Shown here piece by piece: positions 47,472 through 56,030 of a stretch of DNA of 64,000 bases. Location: NCBI GenBank assembly GCA_035547915.1, contig DASZTS010000029.1:201361-265360 (forward strand). Direction: 5' to 3'. Under the pieces are notes generated by a model. That model saw only the letters and a program-made list of their open reading frames with translations. It had not been told where the DNA came from and made no database searches. Each line of letters begins with the position of its first letter. Position 1 is the stretch's first letter. This stretch comes from DASSFG01 sp035547915 (GTDB lineage: Bacteria > Planctomycetota > Planctomycetia > Pirellulales > JAICIG01). Both the position numbers and the translations under genes were made by a program.

Positions 47472-50400
47472 ATGGCATACCGCGTCATTCAATGGGCCTT
47501 GAACAACAAGTTGGTTGTGATCCTCTTGGCCTTCGCGCTGGCGGGAATCGGCTCGTATTCGTTCATCCACGTGAATGTCGAGGCGTATCCCGACCCGGCC
47601 CCGGCCATCATCGAGGTCATCGCCAAGTACCCTGGTGCCAGTGCCGAAGAAATCGAGCGAGAGGTAACGATCCCTCTCGAGGTCGCCATGGCGAGCATGC
47701 CGGGCCTGACCCTCACGCGCACCAAGTCGCTCTTCGGCCTGTCGCACATGCGCAACCAGTTCGACTACGGTATCGACTACTATTGGGCACGGCAGGAGGT
47801 GATCAATCGTTTGCAGTTCGTGAGCGGACTGCCCGACTCGGTCGACCCTGACATTTCGCCGACCAGTCCCACCGGTGAAATCCTGCGCTACACGCTGGAA
47901 AGCCCGAAAGACAAAGCGGGCAACGACCTTTATACACTGAACGACCTCAAGGCCCTGCAAGACTGGGTGCTGGAACGCGAGTTTCGTCGCGTGCGGCGAA
48001 TCATCGACGTCGTGAGCAGCGGCGGCACCGTCAAGCGCTACGAAGTCCGCCCCGATCCCGAGCAATTGATGAACTATGGCGTCACGCTCGACCAATTGCA
48101 GAGCGCGATCACCAACAGCAACGCGAACGTCGGCGGCAACTACATCTTCGAAGGCGACAACATGCTCAACGTGCGGGGCATCGGCCTGATCGGCCTGGGC
48201 CAGGATCCCACGCGATCGCTGAAGGTACTTAACGCCAAGAGCCCGGAAGACGCCGCCGCCTTTCTCCGCGACGAAGAGGAGCGGCGCATCCATCGTATTC
48301 GCCAGACCGTGATCACCGCTTACGACAATGTACCGGTACGCGTCGAGAACGTGGTCGAAGGTGGGCCGCTACGTTATGGCAAGGAGATCGGAGAGCGCGG
48401 TGTGCGCGTGTATTACCAGCCCCGCTTGGGGCAAATCAGTGCCAGCGTGCCCAAATTGGAAGACGATGGCGAACGGGCATTGGACTCGGCAGGCAATCCG
48501 GCCTGGCTCGACGAGAAAGAGCGCGTGCAGGGTATCGTCCTGTTGCGCAAGGGCGAGGCGTCTCTGCCGGCGCTACACTCGTTGGAAGCCAAGATCGATG
48601 AGTTGAATACGTCGAAAGGGAAGCTGCTGCCCGGCGTGAAGATCCAGCCCTACTACGACCGCACCAACCTGATCGACATCACCACGGAAACCGTGCAGGA
48701 AAATCTCCTGGTGGGCATGGTGCTCGTGTCGCTCATTCTGCTCATGTTCGTCAGCAACGTGCGCAGCGCATTCATCGTGGCCATCAACATTCCCTTGGCG
48801 CTGTTGTTTGCGTTCTCGGTGCTGTTTCTCCGCGGCAAATCGGCCAATCTGCTCTCGATCGGGGCGGTCGATTTCGGCATCATCGTCGACTCGTCGGTGA
48901 TCATGGTGGAGAACATCTATCGCCACCTCAGCTCGGGAGAATACGCCGATCTGCCCCTCAAGGATCGCATCCTGCGGGCCAGCCGCGAGGTCGAGCGGAG
49001 CTTGTTCTTCACCACGGCCATCATGGTGTGCGCCTTCTTGCCGTTGTTCACCATGAAAGGGCCGGAAGGGCAGATCTTCGGACCGATGGCCGATACCTAC
49101 GCCTTCGCGCTGGGCGGGGCGCTACTTTTGGCGCTGACGGTCGCTCCGGTGCTCTGCTTCCTGATGTTCAAGAACCTGAAGCCCGTGCCCGACAACTTCA
49201 TGGTTCGTTTCCTCAAACGCCGCTACTTGTGGCAACTCGATCTCTGCCTGCGATACCGTTGGGTCACGCTCGCCGCCATGATTACGTTGATCGCGCTGAC
49301 GGGCGGCCTGCTGCCGTTCCTGGGGCGCGAATTCATGCCGGAACTCGAGGAGGGCAACCTCTGGATCCGGGCTACCCTGCCGATCAGCATCTCGTTGCCC
49401 GCGGCGTCCGAGAAGGCCAACGCCGCGCGCCAGATCATGCAGAAGTATCCAGAGATCGAATCCGTCGTTGCGCAAACGGGCCGGCCCGACGACGGTACCG
49501 ACCCGACCGGCTTTTACAATATCGAGTTCTTCGTGCCGCTGAAACCTCGCGGCGAATGGCCCGCCGTCAAAGAAAACACGGGATTGCGGCGTTGGCTGCG
49601 CGCCAAGCGATCGAGGACCAAAGACGAACTGGTCAGCGAGATGAACGGTGAGTTGACCAAAAGCATGGTCGGTGTGAACTGGAACTTCTCGCAGAACATT
49701 CGCGACAACGTGATGGAAGCCCTTTCGGGCGTGAAGGGGGACAATTCCGTCAAAATCTTTGGGCCCGACCTCGACCAGCTCGAGCAACTGGCGGATAAGG
49801 TGAAGATCCGCCTCACGGGCATCCCCGGCATCACCAACGTCGGCGTCTTCCGTGTCAAAGGTCAACCGAACCTGGAGATTCCCGTCGATCCGCAGAAGTG
49901 TAATTACTGGGGCGTAAATGTGAGCGACGTGGAAGACGTGGTCGAAATCGCCATCGGGGGCAAGGCCTTTTCGCAGATGATCGAAGGCGAAAAGCGATTC
50001 GATATCACGTTGCGCTGGCCCGCGCGGCTGCGCGACAACGTAAACACGATTCTGAACATTCCGGTCGATGTCTCCAACAATCAGACCGCAGGCAATTCTT
50101 CATCTGACCTTCCCAGCGACGAGACCTCGGCCGCAGGGAACTTGGCGCCCATCGGCACCAGCATCACCCCACCCAGATTCACCGGCAGCGAGTTCGGGGC
50201 CGCTCAGACGAACCTGGACCGTACGCCGCGTCGGCGCCTGCGCGACCTGGTCACTCCCCTCGACGAAAAGGGCCAACTCGATCCGGACGGGCGCTTTATT
50301 CGTTCGGGTGCATCCACGATCTATCGCGAGCAAGGCCAGCGATTCATCGCCATCAAGTTCAGCGTTCGCGGCCGCGATCTGGCGGGTGCGGTGGCCGAGG

Positions 50401-51002
50401 CCCAAGAAAAATCGGCCGACCTGTTCGAGGCACCTTATCGGGCCGAGTGGAGTGGTGAATTCCAGGAAATGCAAGAAGCCGAGCACCGCCTGTTGTACAT
50501 TATTCCCATTTCGCTGGGCCTGATCTTCATCATGCTCTATCTGGCGCTGCACTCGCTGCTCGACGCGGTCGTCGTGTTGTCGAACGTGCTCGACCTGTCG
50601 GTCGGTGGCATCTGGGCGCTGCTGCTGACCGGCACGCACTTCAGCGTATCGGCCGCGGTCGGCTTCATCTCCTTGTTCGGCGTGGCGATCATGGACGGGC
50701 TGCTTTTGATCTCCTACTTCAACCAGTTGCGCTATCACGGTCTGCCACTGCGCGAGGCCATCATGCAAGGGGCCGAAAAGCGGGTCCGGCCCGTGATGAT
50801 GACGGCCCTGACGGCCATCTTGGGTCTATTGCCGGCCGCTCTGTCGACGCGGATCGGCGCTCAAACACAGCGACCGTTGGCGATCGTCGTCGTGGGCGGC
50901 ATGATCACCACCCTCTTCCTGACCCGCTATTTGATGCCGGTGCTCTATTGCTTCTACGGTCACCGAGAAGTCTCGGCCGAGGCCGGGCAGATGGCCCACT
51001 AG
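47472..51002 (+). CDS. Efflux RND transporter permease (CusA/CzcA-like)
   Basis: This 1176-aa pump has the RND double repeat: TM1 at about residues 10-30, a porter domain, TM2-6 near 410-560, TM7 near 600, a second porter domain, and TM8-12 near 1010-1160. The proton-relay helix reads GAVDFGIIVDSSVIMVEN, close to the DFG(I/L)xVDGAxxMVEN form of heavy-metal (HME) pumps but with DSS for DGA. It is about 100 residues longer than CusA, with insertions near 295-355 and a Ser/Asn-rich one near 865-945. It drives proton-coupled export. Confidence 0.93.
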   Translation: MAYRVIQWALNNKLVVILLAFALAGIGSYSFIHVNVEAYPDPAPAIIEVIAKYPGASAEEIEREVTIPLEVAMASMPGLTLTRTKSLFGLSHMRNQFDYGIDYYWARQEVINRLQFVSGLPDSVDPDISPTSPTGEILRYTLESPKDKAGNDLYTLNDLKALQDWVLEREFRRVRRIIDVVSSGGTVKRYEVRPDPEQLMNYGVTLDQLQSAITNSNANVGGNYIFEGDNMLNVRGIGLIGLGQDPTRSLKVLNAKSPEDAAAFLRDEEERRIHRIRQTVITAYDNVPVRVENVVEGGPLRYGKEIGERGVRVYYQPRLGQISASVPKLEDDGERALDSAGNPAWLDEKERVQGIVLLRKGEASLPALHSLEAKIDELNTSKGKLLPGVKIQPYYDRTNLIDITTETVQENLLVGMVLVSLILLMFVSNVRSAFIVAINIPLALLFAFSVLFLRGKSANLLSIGAVDFGIIVDSSVIMVENIYRHLSSGEYADLPLKDRILRASREVERSLFFTTAIMVCAFLPLFTMKGPEGQIFGPMADTYAFALGGALLLALTVAPVLCFLMFKNLKPVPDNFMVRFLKRRYLWQLDLCLRYRWVTLAAMITLIALTGGLLPFLGREFMPELEEGNLWIRATLPISISLPAASEKANAARQIMQKYPEIESVVAQTGRPDDGTDPTGFYNIEFFVPLKPRGEWPAVKENTGLRRWLRAKRSRTKDELVSEMNGELTKSMVGVNWNFSQNIRDNVMEALSGVKGDNSVKIFGPDLDQLEQLADKVKIRLTGIPGITNVGVFRVKGQPNLEIPVDPQKCNYWGVNVSDVEDVVEIAIGGKAFSQMIEGEKRFDITLRWPARLRDNVNTILNIPVDVSNNQTAGNSSSDLPSDETSAAGNLAPIGTSITPPRFTGSEFGAAQTNLDRTPRRRLRDLVTPLDEKGQLDPDGRFIRSGASTIYREQGQRFIAIKFSVRGRDLAGAVAEAQEKSADLFEAPYRAEWSGEFQEMQEAEHRLLYIIPISLGLIFIMLYLALHSLLDAVVVLSNVLDLSVGGIWALLLTGTHFSVSAAVGFISLFGVAIMDGLLLISYFNQLRYHGLPLREAIMQGAEKRVRPVMMTALTAILGLLPAALSTRIGAQTQRPLAIVVVGGMITTLFLTRYLMPVLYCFYGHREVSAEAGQMAH

Positions 51003-51244
51003 CCGCCGCTGACGGGCGGTATGCAGGCCACGGCGGCACCTACCGGAATCGTTGCGTCGTCGTCGGCATATTCCATATCCACGGCGAACATGCAGAAGGG
51101 CAATAGCGCCGCCAGGGGCGGGACCGCCTCGGCGAGCGCGCGCCGCACGTCGCGCACGGTGGCGCCATCCGGCAAGGAAAGGTCGACTCTCTCTCCGCCC
51201 GCCAGTTCCTTGGCCCGCGCGAACATTTGCACATGGACGTTCAT
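50999..51244 (-). CDS. MoaD/ThiS-like sulfur carrier protein
   Basis: This 81-aa beta-grasp protein (VHVQMFARAKELAGGERVDLSLPDGATVRDVRRAL...) ends in the diagnostic Gly-Gly (PPVSGG), which is activated by adenylation and thiocarboxylation. The start ATG at 51244 overlaps the stop of the FAD/Fe-S oxidoreductase by ATGA. Its TAG shares the CTAG palindrome with the RND pump's stop on the other strand. MoaD serves molybdopterin synthesis, but no moaE is adjacent. A special role tied to the oxidoreductase is possible. Confidence 0.85.
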   Translation of the reverse strand: MNVHVQMFARAKELAGGERVDLSLPDGATVRDVRRALAEAVPPLAALLPFCMFAVDMEYADDDATIPVGAAVACIPPVSGG

Positions 51245-54213
51245 GTCACGATCAGTTCCTTGCCGCGGGCGTTCACCAGCGAGGCGATTTCTGGCATGAG
51301 GCCGTAGGAGAGCGCAAGGAGCTTCAACGGATGGATCGTCGGCTTGCTCGTGCCTTGCTCCATCTGCATCTTGCAGGCGCTGCACTCGGTGGTACCCGCC
51401 AGCCAGTTCGATTCGCGGATCGCCGAGATGAGAGGCCACCCCGCCCTCAGGCTGTTGCGATAGTTCTCTTTCCGCAGTCCGAAGGTGCCGGCCATGCCGG
51501 AACAGCCTTTGTCGATGCGGTACACGTTCAAGCCGGGCACCAACCGCAGCAGGCTTTCGCCGGGCGAGCCGATACCCAGGGCTTTGACGTGGCACGGCAT
51601 ATGATAACCGACCGTGGCGTTGACCGGCTTCAGGTCGAGTTGCAGCTTGCCGATCGTATGCATGTTCCAGAGATAGGCGCAGGCCTCGCTCGTGTTCTCG
51701 GCCACCAACCGGGCGTCGTCGTCGCCGAGCAGGTCGGGATACTCACGTGTCAAACAAAGGGCCGCCGAAGGCTCGCTGGCCACGACGGTGTAGCCTTGCC
51801 GGATGGCCTCGGCCAGGATGGCAACATTCCGCGCCGCCACCTTGCGGGCAAGGTCGACCGCGCCCAACGACACCATCGCCATCCCGGATTGCGTCTGGTC
51901 GGGATGCACATAGACGGCCACTCCATTGTGCTCCAGCACCGCGACCATCGCTTCGCCCAATTGGGGATCGTGGTAATTCGCGTAAGTGTCGATGAAATAG
52001 AGCACCTTGCGGCCCGAGCGCCGCGTGGGCCGCGTGAGCCGCCGGCGGCTGGCCCGTCGCATGAAGGGCCGCGGCGCAAACCGCGGCAGTTTGCGGCCCT
52101 GAGCGATGCCGCCCATCTTTTCGAGCAACCAGCGAGCCTGCCGGTTGCCGAGCGCCCAATTGGCCAACGGACTGACGATGCAGCCCAGCGCGCTGAATAA
52201 GTCGAGCCGTGTCACGACCCAATCGCGCAGCCGCAAACCATTGTTCGCAACATAGGCGGCCTTGGCCTCGAGCATCAACTTAGGTATGTCGACACCGGCC
52301 GGGCATTCCAAGCGACACTGCTGACAGTTGACGCACAGATCGGCCACATCCTTGAAACTGTCGGTCTTGATCAGGTCCGCATCGAGCTGACCGGACAGGA
52401 TACCGCGCATCAGATTCGCCTTGGCGCGAGGGGAATTCTCTTCGACCTGACCGAAGCGGAAGATCGGGCACATGCGCACGCTGGCATCCTGGGCGCGGCA
52501 CGAGCCGCAGCCGTTGCAGGCGCGGGCCATCTGCAATATCTCGCCCGCGCCCCATTGCAATTGCAGCTCAACGAGTTCGCGCGGAGCACCATTGCCCGCG
52601 GCGGCTTCTTCGGGTTTGGCGGCGGTTTGCGGCGGCTTGAAGGCCCGCAAGCAGGAGGTGAGTGGGGCGGGCGCGTCGCTGACGACCTTGCCCGGATTGA
52701 GAATGCTCTCTGGATCGAACAGCCGCTTGATCTCGACAAACAGCGGATACAGGTCGCCGAACTGCTTGCGCATGAAGGGCGTGCGGCTCAAGCCGACACC
52801 ATGCTCGCCGCTGATCGTGCCCGACACGCGGAACACCGCTTCGTACAGATCCTCGGCCAGCGCTTCCATCGTCCGCAGGTGTTCCGGCTCAGACAGATCG
52901 AGGAAGGGCCGCAAATGGAGCTGCCCATGTCCCGCGTGGGCGAACAGCGTCGCCGTCACTTGGTGACGCTTGAGAATGTTCTGCATCTCCAACAAAAAGG
53001 CGGGCAAAACGTCGGGCGGCACGGCCATATCTTCGACGAACGGCAAGGCGCGCGTCGGGCCCTTGATGCGATAGAGCGTCGGAACGACCTTGCGGGCCAA
53101 CTGCCAGTAGAAGTCCATGTCGTCGCGGGCAAAGGTCTGCCGCGCGTCGAAGGCCAGCTTCTTGCGCCGTCGCACACGGTCGACCGTCTGACGCACCCGC
53201 TCTCGCAACTCGAGCGGCTCGTCGCTGTGAAACTCGACGAGCAACATGGCTTCCGTGGCCGTGGGAATCAGCACGTCGTAACGGGCATCGGTTTCGCGCG
53301 CCAGCGCCAGATGGCGCCGGTCCATGAGATCGCAAGCCGACGGGTCGAAAGCCAGCACTTCCTGCGCGGCCCTGGCGGCACTTTCCAGGCGATCGCACAA
53401 CAGCAAGACGACGCCGCGGTGCCGCGGCAACGCTTCGGTAGCGAGCGTCATCTCCGTGGTCAACGCCAGCGTGCCTTCGGAACCCACCAGCAGTTTTGCC
53501 AGGTCGAGATGGCCGTCGGCGAGCACATCGGCCACCTGATATCCGCAGCGGTTGACGACGCTTTTCGGCTGGTTGCGGCGGATCAGGTCGGCGTTTCGCA
53601 TCAACAGCGCGACCAGCGAGTTGATCAATTCGCGTTTCCGCTGGTCGGGATCCTGGCTGAGGTTGTCGACCAGCGGCTCGCGACCCGCGCGGAGCGTTGT
53701 GCCGTCGGCCAGCACGACATCGAGTTGGCGCACGTGCCGACGCGCGGAGCCGTACTTAAGCCAATGGCTGCCGCAGCCGTCGAGCGCCACCACGCTGCCC
53801 ATCGTCGTCACGTGGCTCATCGCCGGATCGGGCCCAAACACTCGGCCGTGCAATCGCAGGTGCGCGTTCAGCCGTTCCAGAACAACGCCCGGTTGCAGAC
53901 GCACCAGGTTGCCCTCGGTGGCCTGCACACGGCGGAAATGGGCCGAAAAATCGATCACCAGGCCGGCCCCGAGCGACTCGCCGGCCAAGCCGGTACCCGC
54001 GCCACGCGCATGGACCGGAAGTTGGTTCTCACGCGCGTAAGCCAACGCGGCGGCCACGTCGCGCTGCGTGCGCGGTCGCACCACGGCCAGCGGCTTGATC
54101 TGGTAGATGCTGGCGTCGCTGGCGTAGAGCTGCAAGAAGACGTCGTCGCAACGGACTTCGCCCGTAACGAGCCCTCGCAGATCTTCTTGGATCCGTTCGC
54201 GCTGTTGATCCAT
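51241..54213 (-). CDS. Fused FAD-linked oxidase / Fe-S (GlcD-GlcF-like) dehydrogenase
   Basis: This 990-aa protein starts at ATG 54213; the frame continues to 54483, but that part is repeat-derived. It combines FAD_binding_4 (about residues 40-190; RGAGTGLAGESLG), an FAD-oxidase C domain (to ~540), a two-cluster ferredoxin region (CNGCGSC...MCP; CVNCQQCRLECPAGVDIP) and cysteine-rich CCG-like domains (ECSACKMQMEQGT near the end). This is the YdiJ/D-lactate-dehydrogenase plan. It oxidises a 2-hydroxy acid and passes electrons to the quinone pool at the membrane. Substrate not determined. Confidence 0.92.
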   Translation of the reverse strand: MDQQRERIQEDLRGLVTGEVRCDDVFLQLYASDASIYQIKPLAVVRPRTQRDVAAALAYARENQLPVHARGAGTGLAGESLGAGLVIDFSAHFRRVQATEGNLVRLQPGVVLERLNAHLRLHGRVFGPDPAMSHVTTMGSVVALDGCGSHWLKYGSARRHVRQLDVVLADGTTLRAGREPLVDNLSQDPDQRKRELINSLVALLMRNADLIRRNQPKSVVNRCGYQVADVLADGHLDLAKLLVGSEGTLALTTEMTLATEALPRHRGVVLLLCDRLESAARAAQEVLAFDPSACDLMDRRHLALARETDARYDVLIPTATEAMLLVEFHSDEPLELRERVRQTVDRVRRRKKLAFDARQTFARDDMDFYWQLARKVVPTLYRIKGPTRALPFVEDMAVPPDVLPAFLLEMQNILKRHQVTATLFAHAGHGQLHLRPFLDLSEPEHLRTMEALAEDLYEAVFRVSGTISGEHGVGLSRTPFMRKQFGDLYPLFVEIKRLFDPESILNPGKVVSDAPAPLTSCLRAFKPPQTAAKPEEAAAGNGAPRELVELQLQWGAGEILQMARACNGCGSCRAQDASVRMCPIFRFGQVEENSPRAKANLMRGILSGQLDADLIKTDSFKDVADLCVNCQQCRLECPAGVDIPKLMLEAKAAYVANNGLRLRDWVVTRLDLFSALGCIVSPLANWALGNRQARWLLEKMGGIAQGRKLPRFAPRPFMRRASRRRLTRPTRRSGRKVLYFIDTYANYHDPQLGEAMVAVLEHNGVAVYVHPDQTQSGMAMVSLGAVDLARKVAARNVAILAEAIRQGYTVVASEPSAALCLTREYPDLLGDDDARLVAENTSEACAYLWNMHTIGKLQLDLKPVNATVGYHMPCHVKALGIGSPGESLLRLVPGLNVYRIDKGCSGMAGTFGLRKENYRNSLRAGWPLISAIRESNWLAGTTECSACKMQMEQGTSKPTIHPLKLLALSYGLMPEIASLVNARGKELIVT

Positions 54214-54219
54214 AAAGGG

Positions 54220-54290
54220 CTTGTCAGTGGTCCATCGTCTGCGGTCCGTCGTAACGGACAGCGGACGTCGGACCGCGGACCACGGCTCCC
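54220..54290. repeat. Degenerate GGTCCG-type tandem/inverted repeat
   Basis: The minus strand carries repeated GTCCG units (for example GTGGTCCGCGGTCCG and GTCCGCTGTCCG) followed by the inverse GGACCG and GGACCAC forms. They can fold into a hairpin. The stretch spans the end of the 181-aa gene and the gap to the FAD/Fe-S gene. It resembles short variable GTCC(N) repeats of planctomycetes and some other bacteria. Confidence 0.45.
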
Positions 54291-54769
54291 TCCGGGGACC
54301 GTTGAGGGCCGGCACTGGCGGCCAATCGCGCCGCCTGCTGCCGATATCGCTCGTGCGTTTCCAGATCGAAAGCGCCGTGAGGCGAAGGTGACGACAATCG
54401 ACGATACATAGCACCGCAACGGTAGCATACGAGAGCGTCGCCGACGACCAGGTACAAGACGAAGTCGGCCAGCGCCGTCGCACAGAGCACGGCGAAGGTG
54501 AGCGTGGTCCAATAAAAAAACCAGGTTACGCAACTCAAGGCGAATCCGAGCGTGACGATCGCCAGCCCGAGCCGTTGCGGAAAGTTCTTCCGCACGAACA
54601 GATCGGTGCTCGGACAGACCAGGCAGCGGGTCAGACGCCCCTGGTCCCAGGCGTCGGGCGGTTGCCCGATTTCAAAATGGCAGTTCGGGCAGGTGACGCA
54701 CGAGTCGCCGGGGTGAACACTCACGCTAACAGGTTGTTCACACCGAGAACAAGAAAAGCTGAGTTCCAT
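54224..54769 (-). CDS. Zinc-ribbon membrane protein
   Basis: This 181-aa protein has an N-terminal double zinc ribbon (SFSCSRCEQPVSV...CVTCPNCHFEIG; CLVCPSTDLFVRKNF). Two transmembrane helices lie at about residues 66-84 and 88-112, and a further CYRCG motif near 116. The last ~25 residues (VVRGPTSAVRYDGPQTMDH) are encoded by repeat sequence and may not be functional. Three Cys pairs around a small membrane unit suggest a metal-binding adaptor. No function is known. It lies just upstream of the FAD/Fe-S gene, in the same direction. Confidence 0.65.
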   Translation of the reverse strand: MELSFSCSRCEQPVSVSVHPGDSCVTCPNCHFEIGQPPDAWDQGRLTRCLVCPSTDLFVRKNFPQRLGLAIVTLGFALSCVTWFFYWTTLTFAVLCATALADFVLYLVVGDALVCYRCGAMYRRLSSPSPHGAFDLETHERYRQQAARLAASAGPQRSPEGAVVRGPTSAVRYDGPQTMDH

Positions 54770-55061
54770 CCTTCAATAATATACGGAAAGGGAGCACCGC
54801 GGCACCCATAATCGAAGTTCAGCGAGGTCGCGGAGACCGAGCAGCACGTCGTTCTGGCGACACAGAACGGCCGCGTCCTTCGAAATGGCGATCAAACCCC
54901 GCCGACAATTCGAGATAAGCGTGGTCGGCCGATCGGTTTGACAATGCTTTAGAATCGGGTCGTGGCGGCAACCTAAGGTGGACGCCATAATGCTCGTTGC
55001 CTGCGAGCCGCCCTGCCGCCCTGGTTTCTGCAACTCAAAACCCGAACCAACATCTCAACCC

Positions 55062-55934
55062 ATGTCGCGCGCCCAGACCGAATATCGCTACGAGAAGCTT
55101 ACCTGGCCCGAAATCAACGATGCGGTTGAATTGGGCAAGGTGTGCATTCTCCCCTGTGGGGCCGTGGAACAACACGGTCCGCATCTGCCGCTCGACGTCG
55201 ACCTCATCTGCCCGACGGAGATTGCCCGCGGCGCCGGCCGCGAAGCCCCCGATAAGATGCTGGTCCTGCCCACGGTTTGTTACGGCTACACCGGCCACGT
55301 GATGGACTTTCCCGGCACGATCAACAACGATTTCGAGCACTTCATGCACCATGTGCTCGACATCACCAAGTCGCTGGCATATCACGGCTTCAAGAAGATC
55401 ATACTGCTCAATGGACACGGTTCGAATATGCCGAACCTCGACCTCGTCGCCCGCCGCACCAATTTAGAGACCGATGCCGAATGCGTGCTCGCGGCTTGGT
55501 GGCTGTTGCTGACGGTCGACAAGGAGTTTCTGCCGCGCTGGCGCCAGAGCAAGTTCCCCGGAGGTTGCGCCCACGCCTGCGAATTGGAGACGTCGCTTTA
55601 CCTCTACCTCGACGGTGACAACGTGCGAAAGGATCTGATCAAGAACGGCACGATCAGCTTCAACGCGGACGAAAGCCCCTTCAACTGGGTCGACCTGTTC
55701 GGTGCCGGCCCGGCCACCGTGATTTCGTGGACGAGCAGCTACTCAGAAACGGGCGTGTTGGGCGAGGCAGAGTTGGCGACCGCCGAAAAGGGACAGCAAG
55801 CTTACGAAGAAGCCGTGAAACAGCTCGTGCGATTCGTCCACTATTTCCATGGACGTCCCAAGGACCGACGCGGCGACCACCATCGAAGGCCCCCCACGAT
55901 GCCGATTCCTTGGGGCCAGCGTCCGCTTGCCTAG
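55062..55934 (+). CDS. Creatininase family amidohydrolase
   Basis: This 290-aa protein has the creatininase metal signature CGAVEQHGPHLPLDVD, with Glu, His and Asp ligands, and LLNGHGSNMPN further on. The start at ATG 55062 is preferred over GTG 54978, which adds a Cys/Pro-rich lead; neither has a strong ribosome-binding site. Relatives act on creatinine, on mycofactocin (MftE) and on pyrimidine-type amides (ArfB-like), all metal-dependent. No mycofactocin or flavin genes are nearby, so the substrate is open. It is convergent with the ABC-2 operon. Confidence 0.9.
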   Translation: MSRAQTEYRYEKLTWPEINDAVELGKVCILPCGAVEQHGPHLPLDVDLICPTEIARGAGREAPDKMLVLPTVCYGYTGHVMDFPGTINNDFEHFMHHVLDITKSLAYHGFKKIILLNGHGSNMPNLDLVARRTNLETDAECVLAAWWLLLTVDKEFLPRWRQSKFPGGCAHACELETSLYLYLDGDNVRKDLIKNGTISFNADESPFNWVDLFGAGPATVISWTSSYSETGVLGEAELATAEKGQQAYEEAVKQLVRFVHYFHGRPKDRRGDHHRRPPTMPIPWGQRPLA

Positions 55935-55935
55935 C

Positions 55936-55959
55936 CGGGGATGCTCGATGCGATCCCCG
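55936..55959 (+). terminator. Hairpin after the creatininase gene
   Basis: CGGGGAT (55936-55942) and ATCCCCG (55953-55959) form a 7-bp stem with a 10-nt loop, 2 nt after the stop codon. No T-run follows, so it is a weak terminator or an RNA-stabilising hairpin. Confidence 0.35.
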
Positions 55960-56030
55960 TTGGGAAGACCGTGCCCAGCGATGACGTACTCCCGAGCGAC
56001 ACAGCGGGCCGGTTGTAGTATTATCGCCTA

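Noticed and set aside
54938..54955. TTGACA and TAGAAT before the creatininase gene
   Set aside because: The two hexamers are only a few nt apart, so they cannot form one promoter; no matching partner is seen at 16-18 nt.
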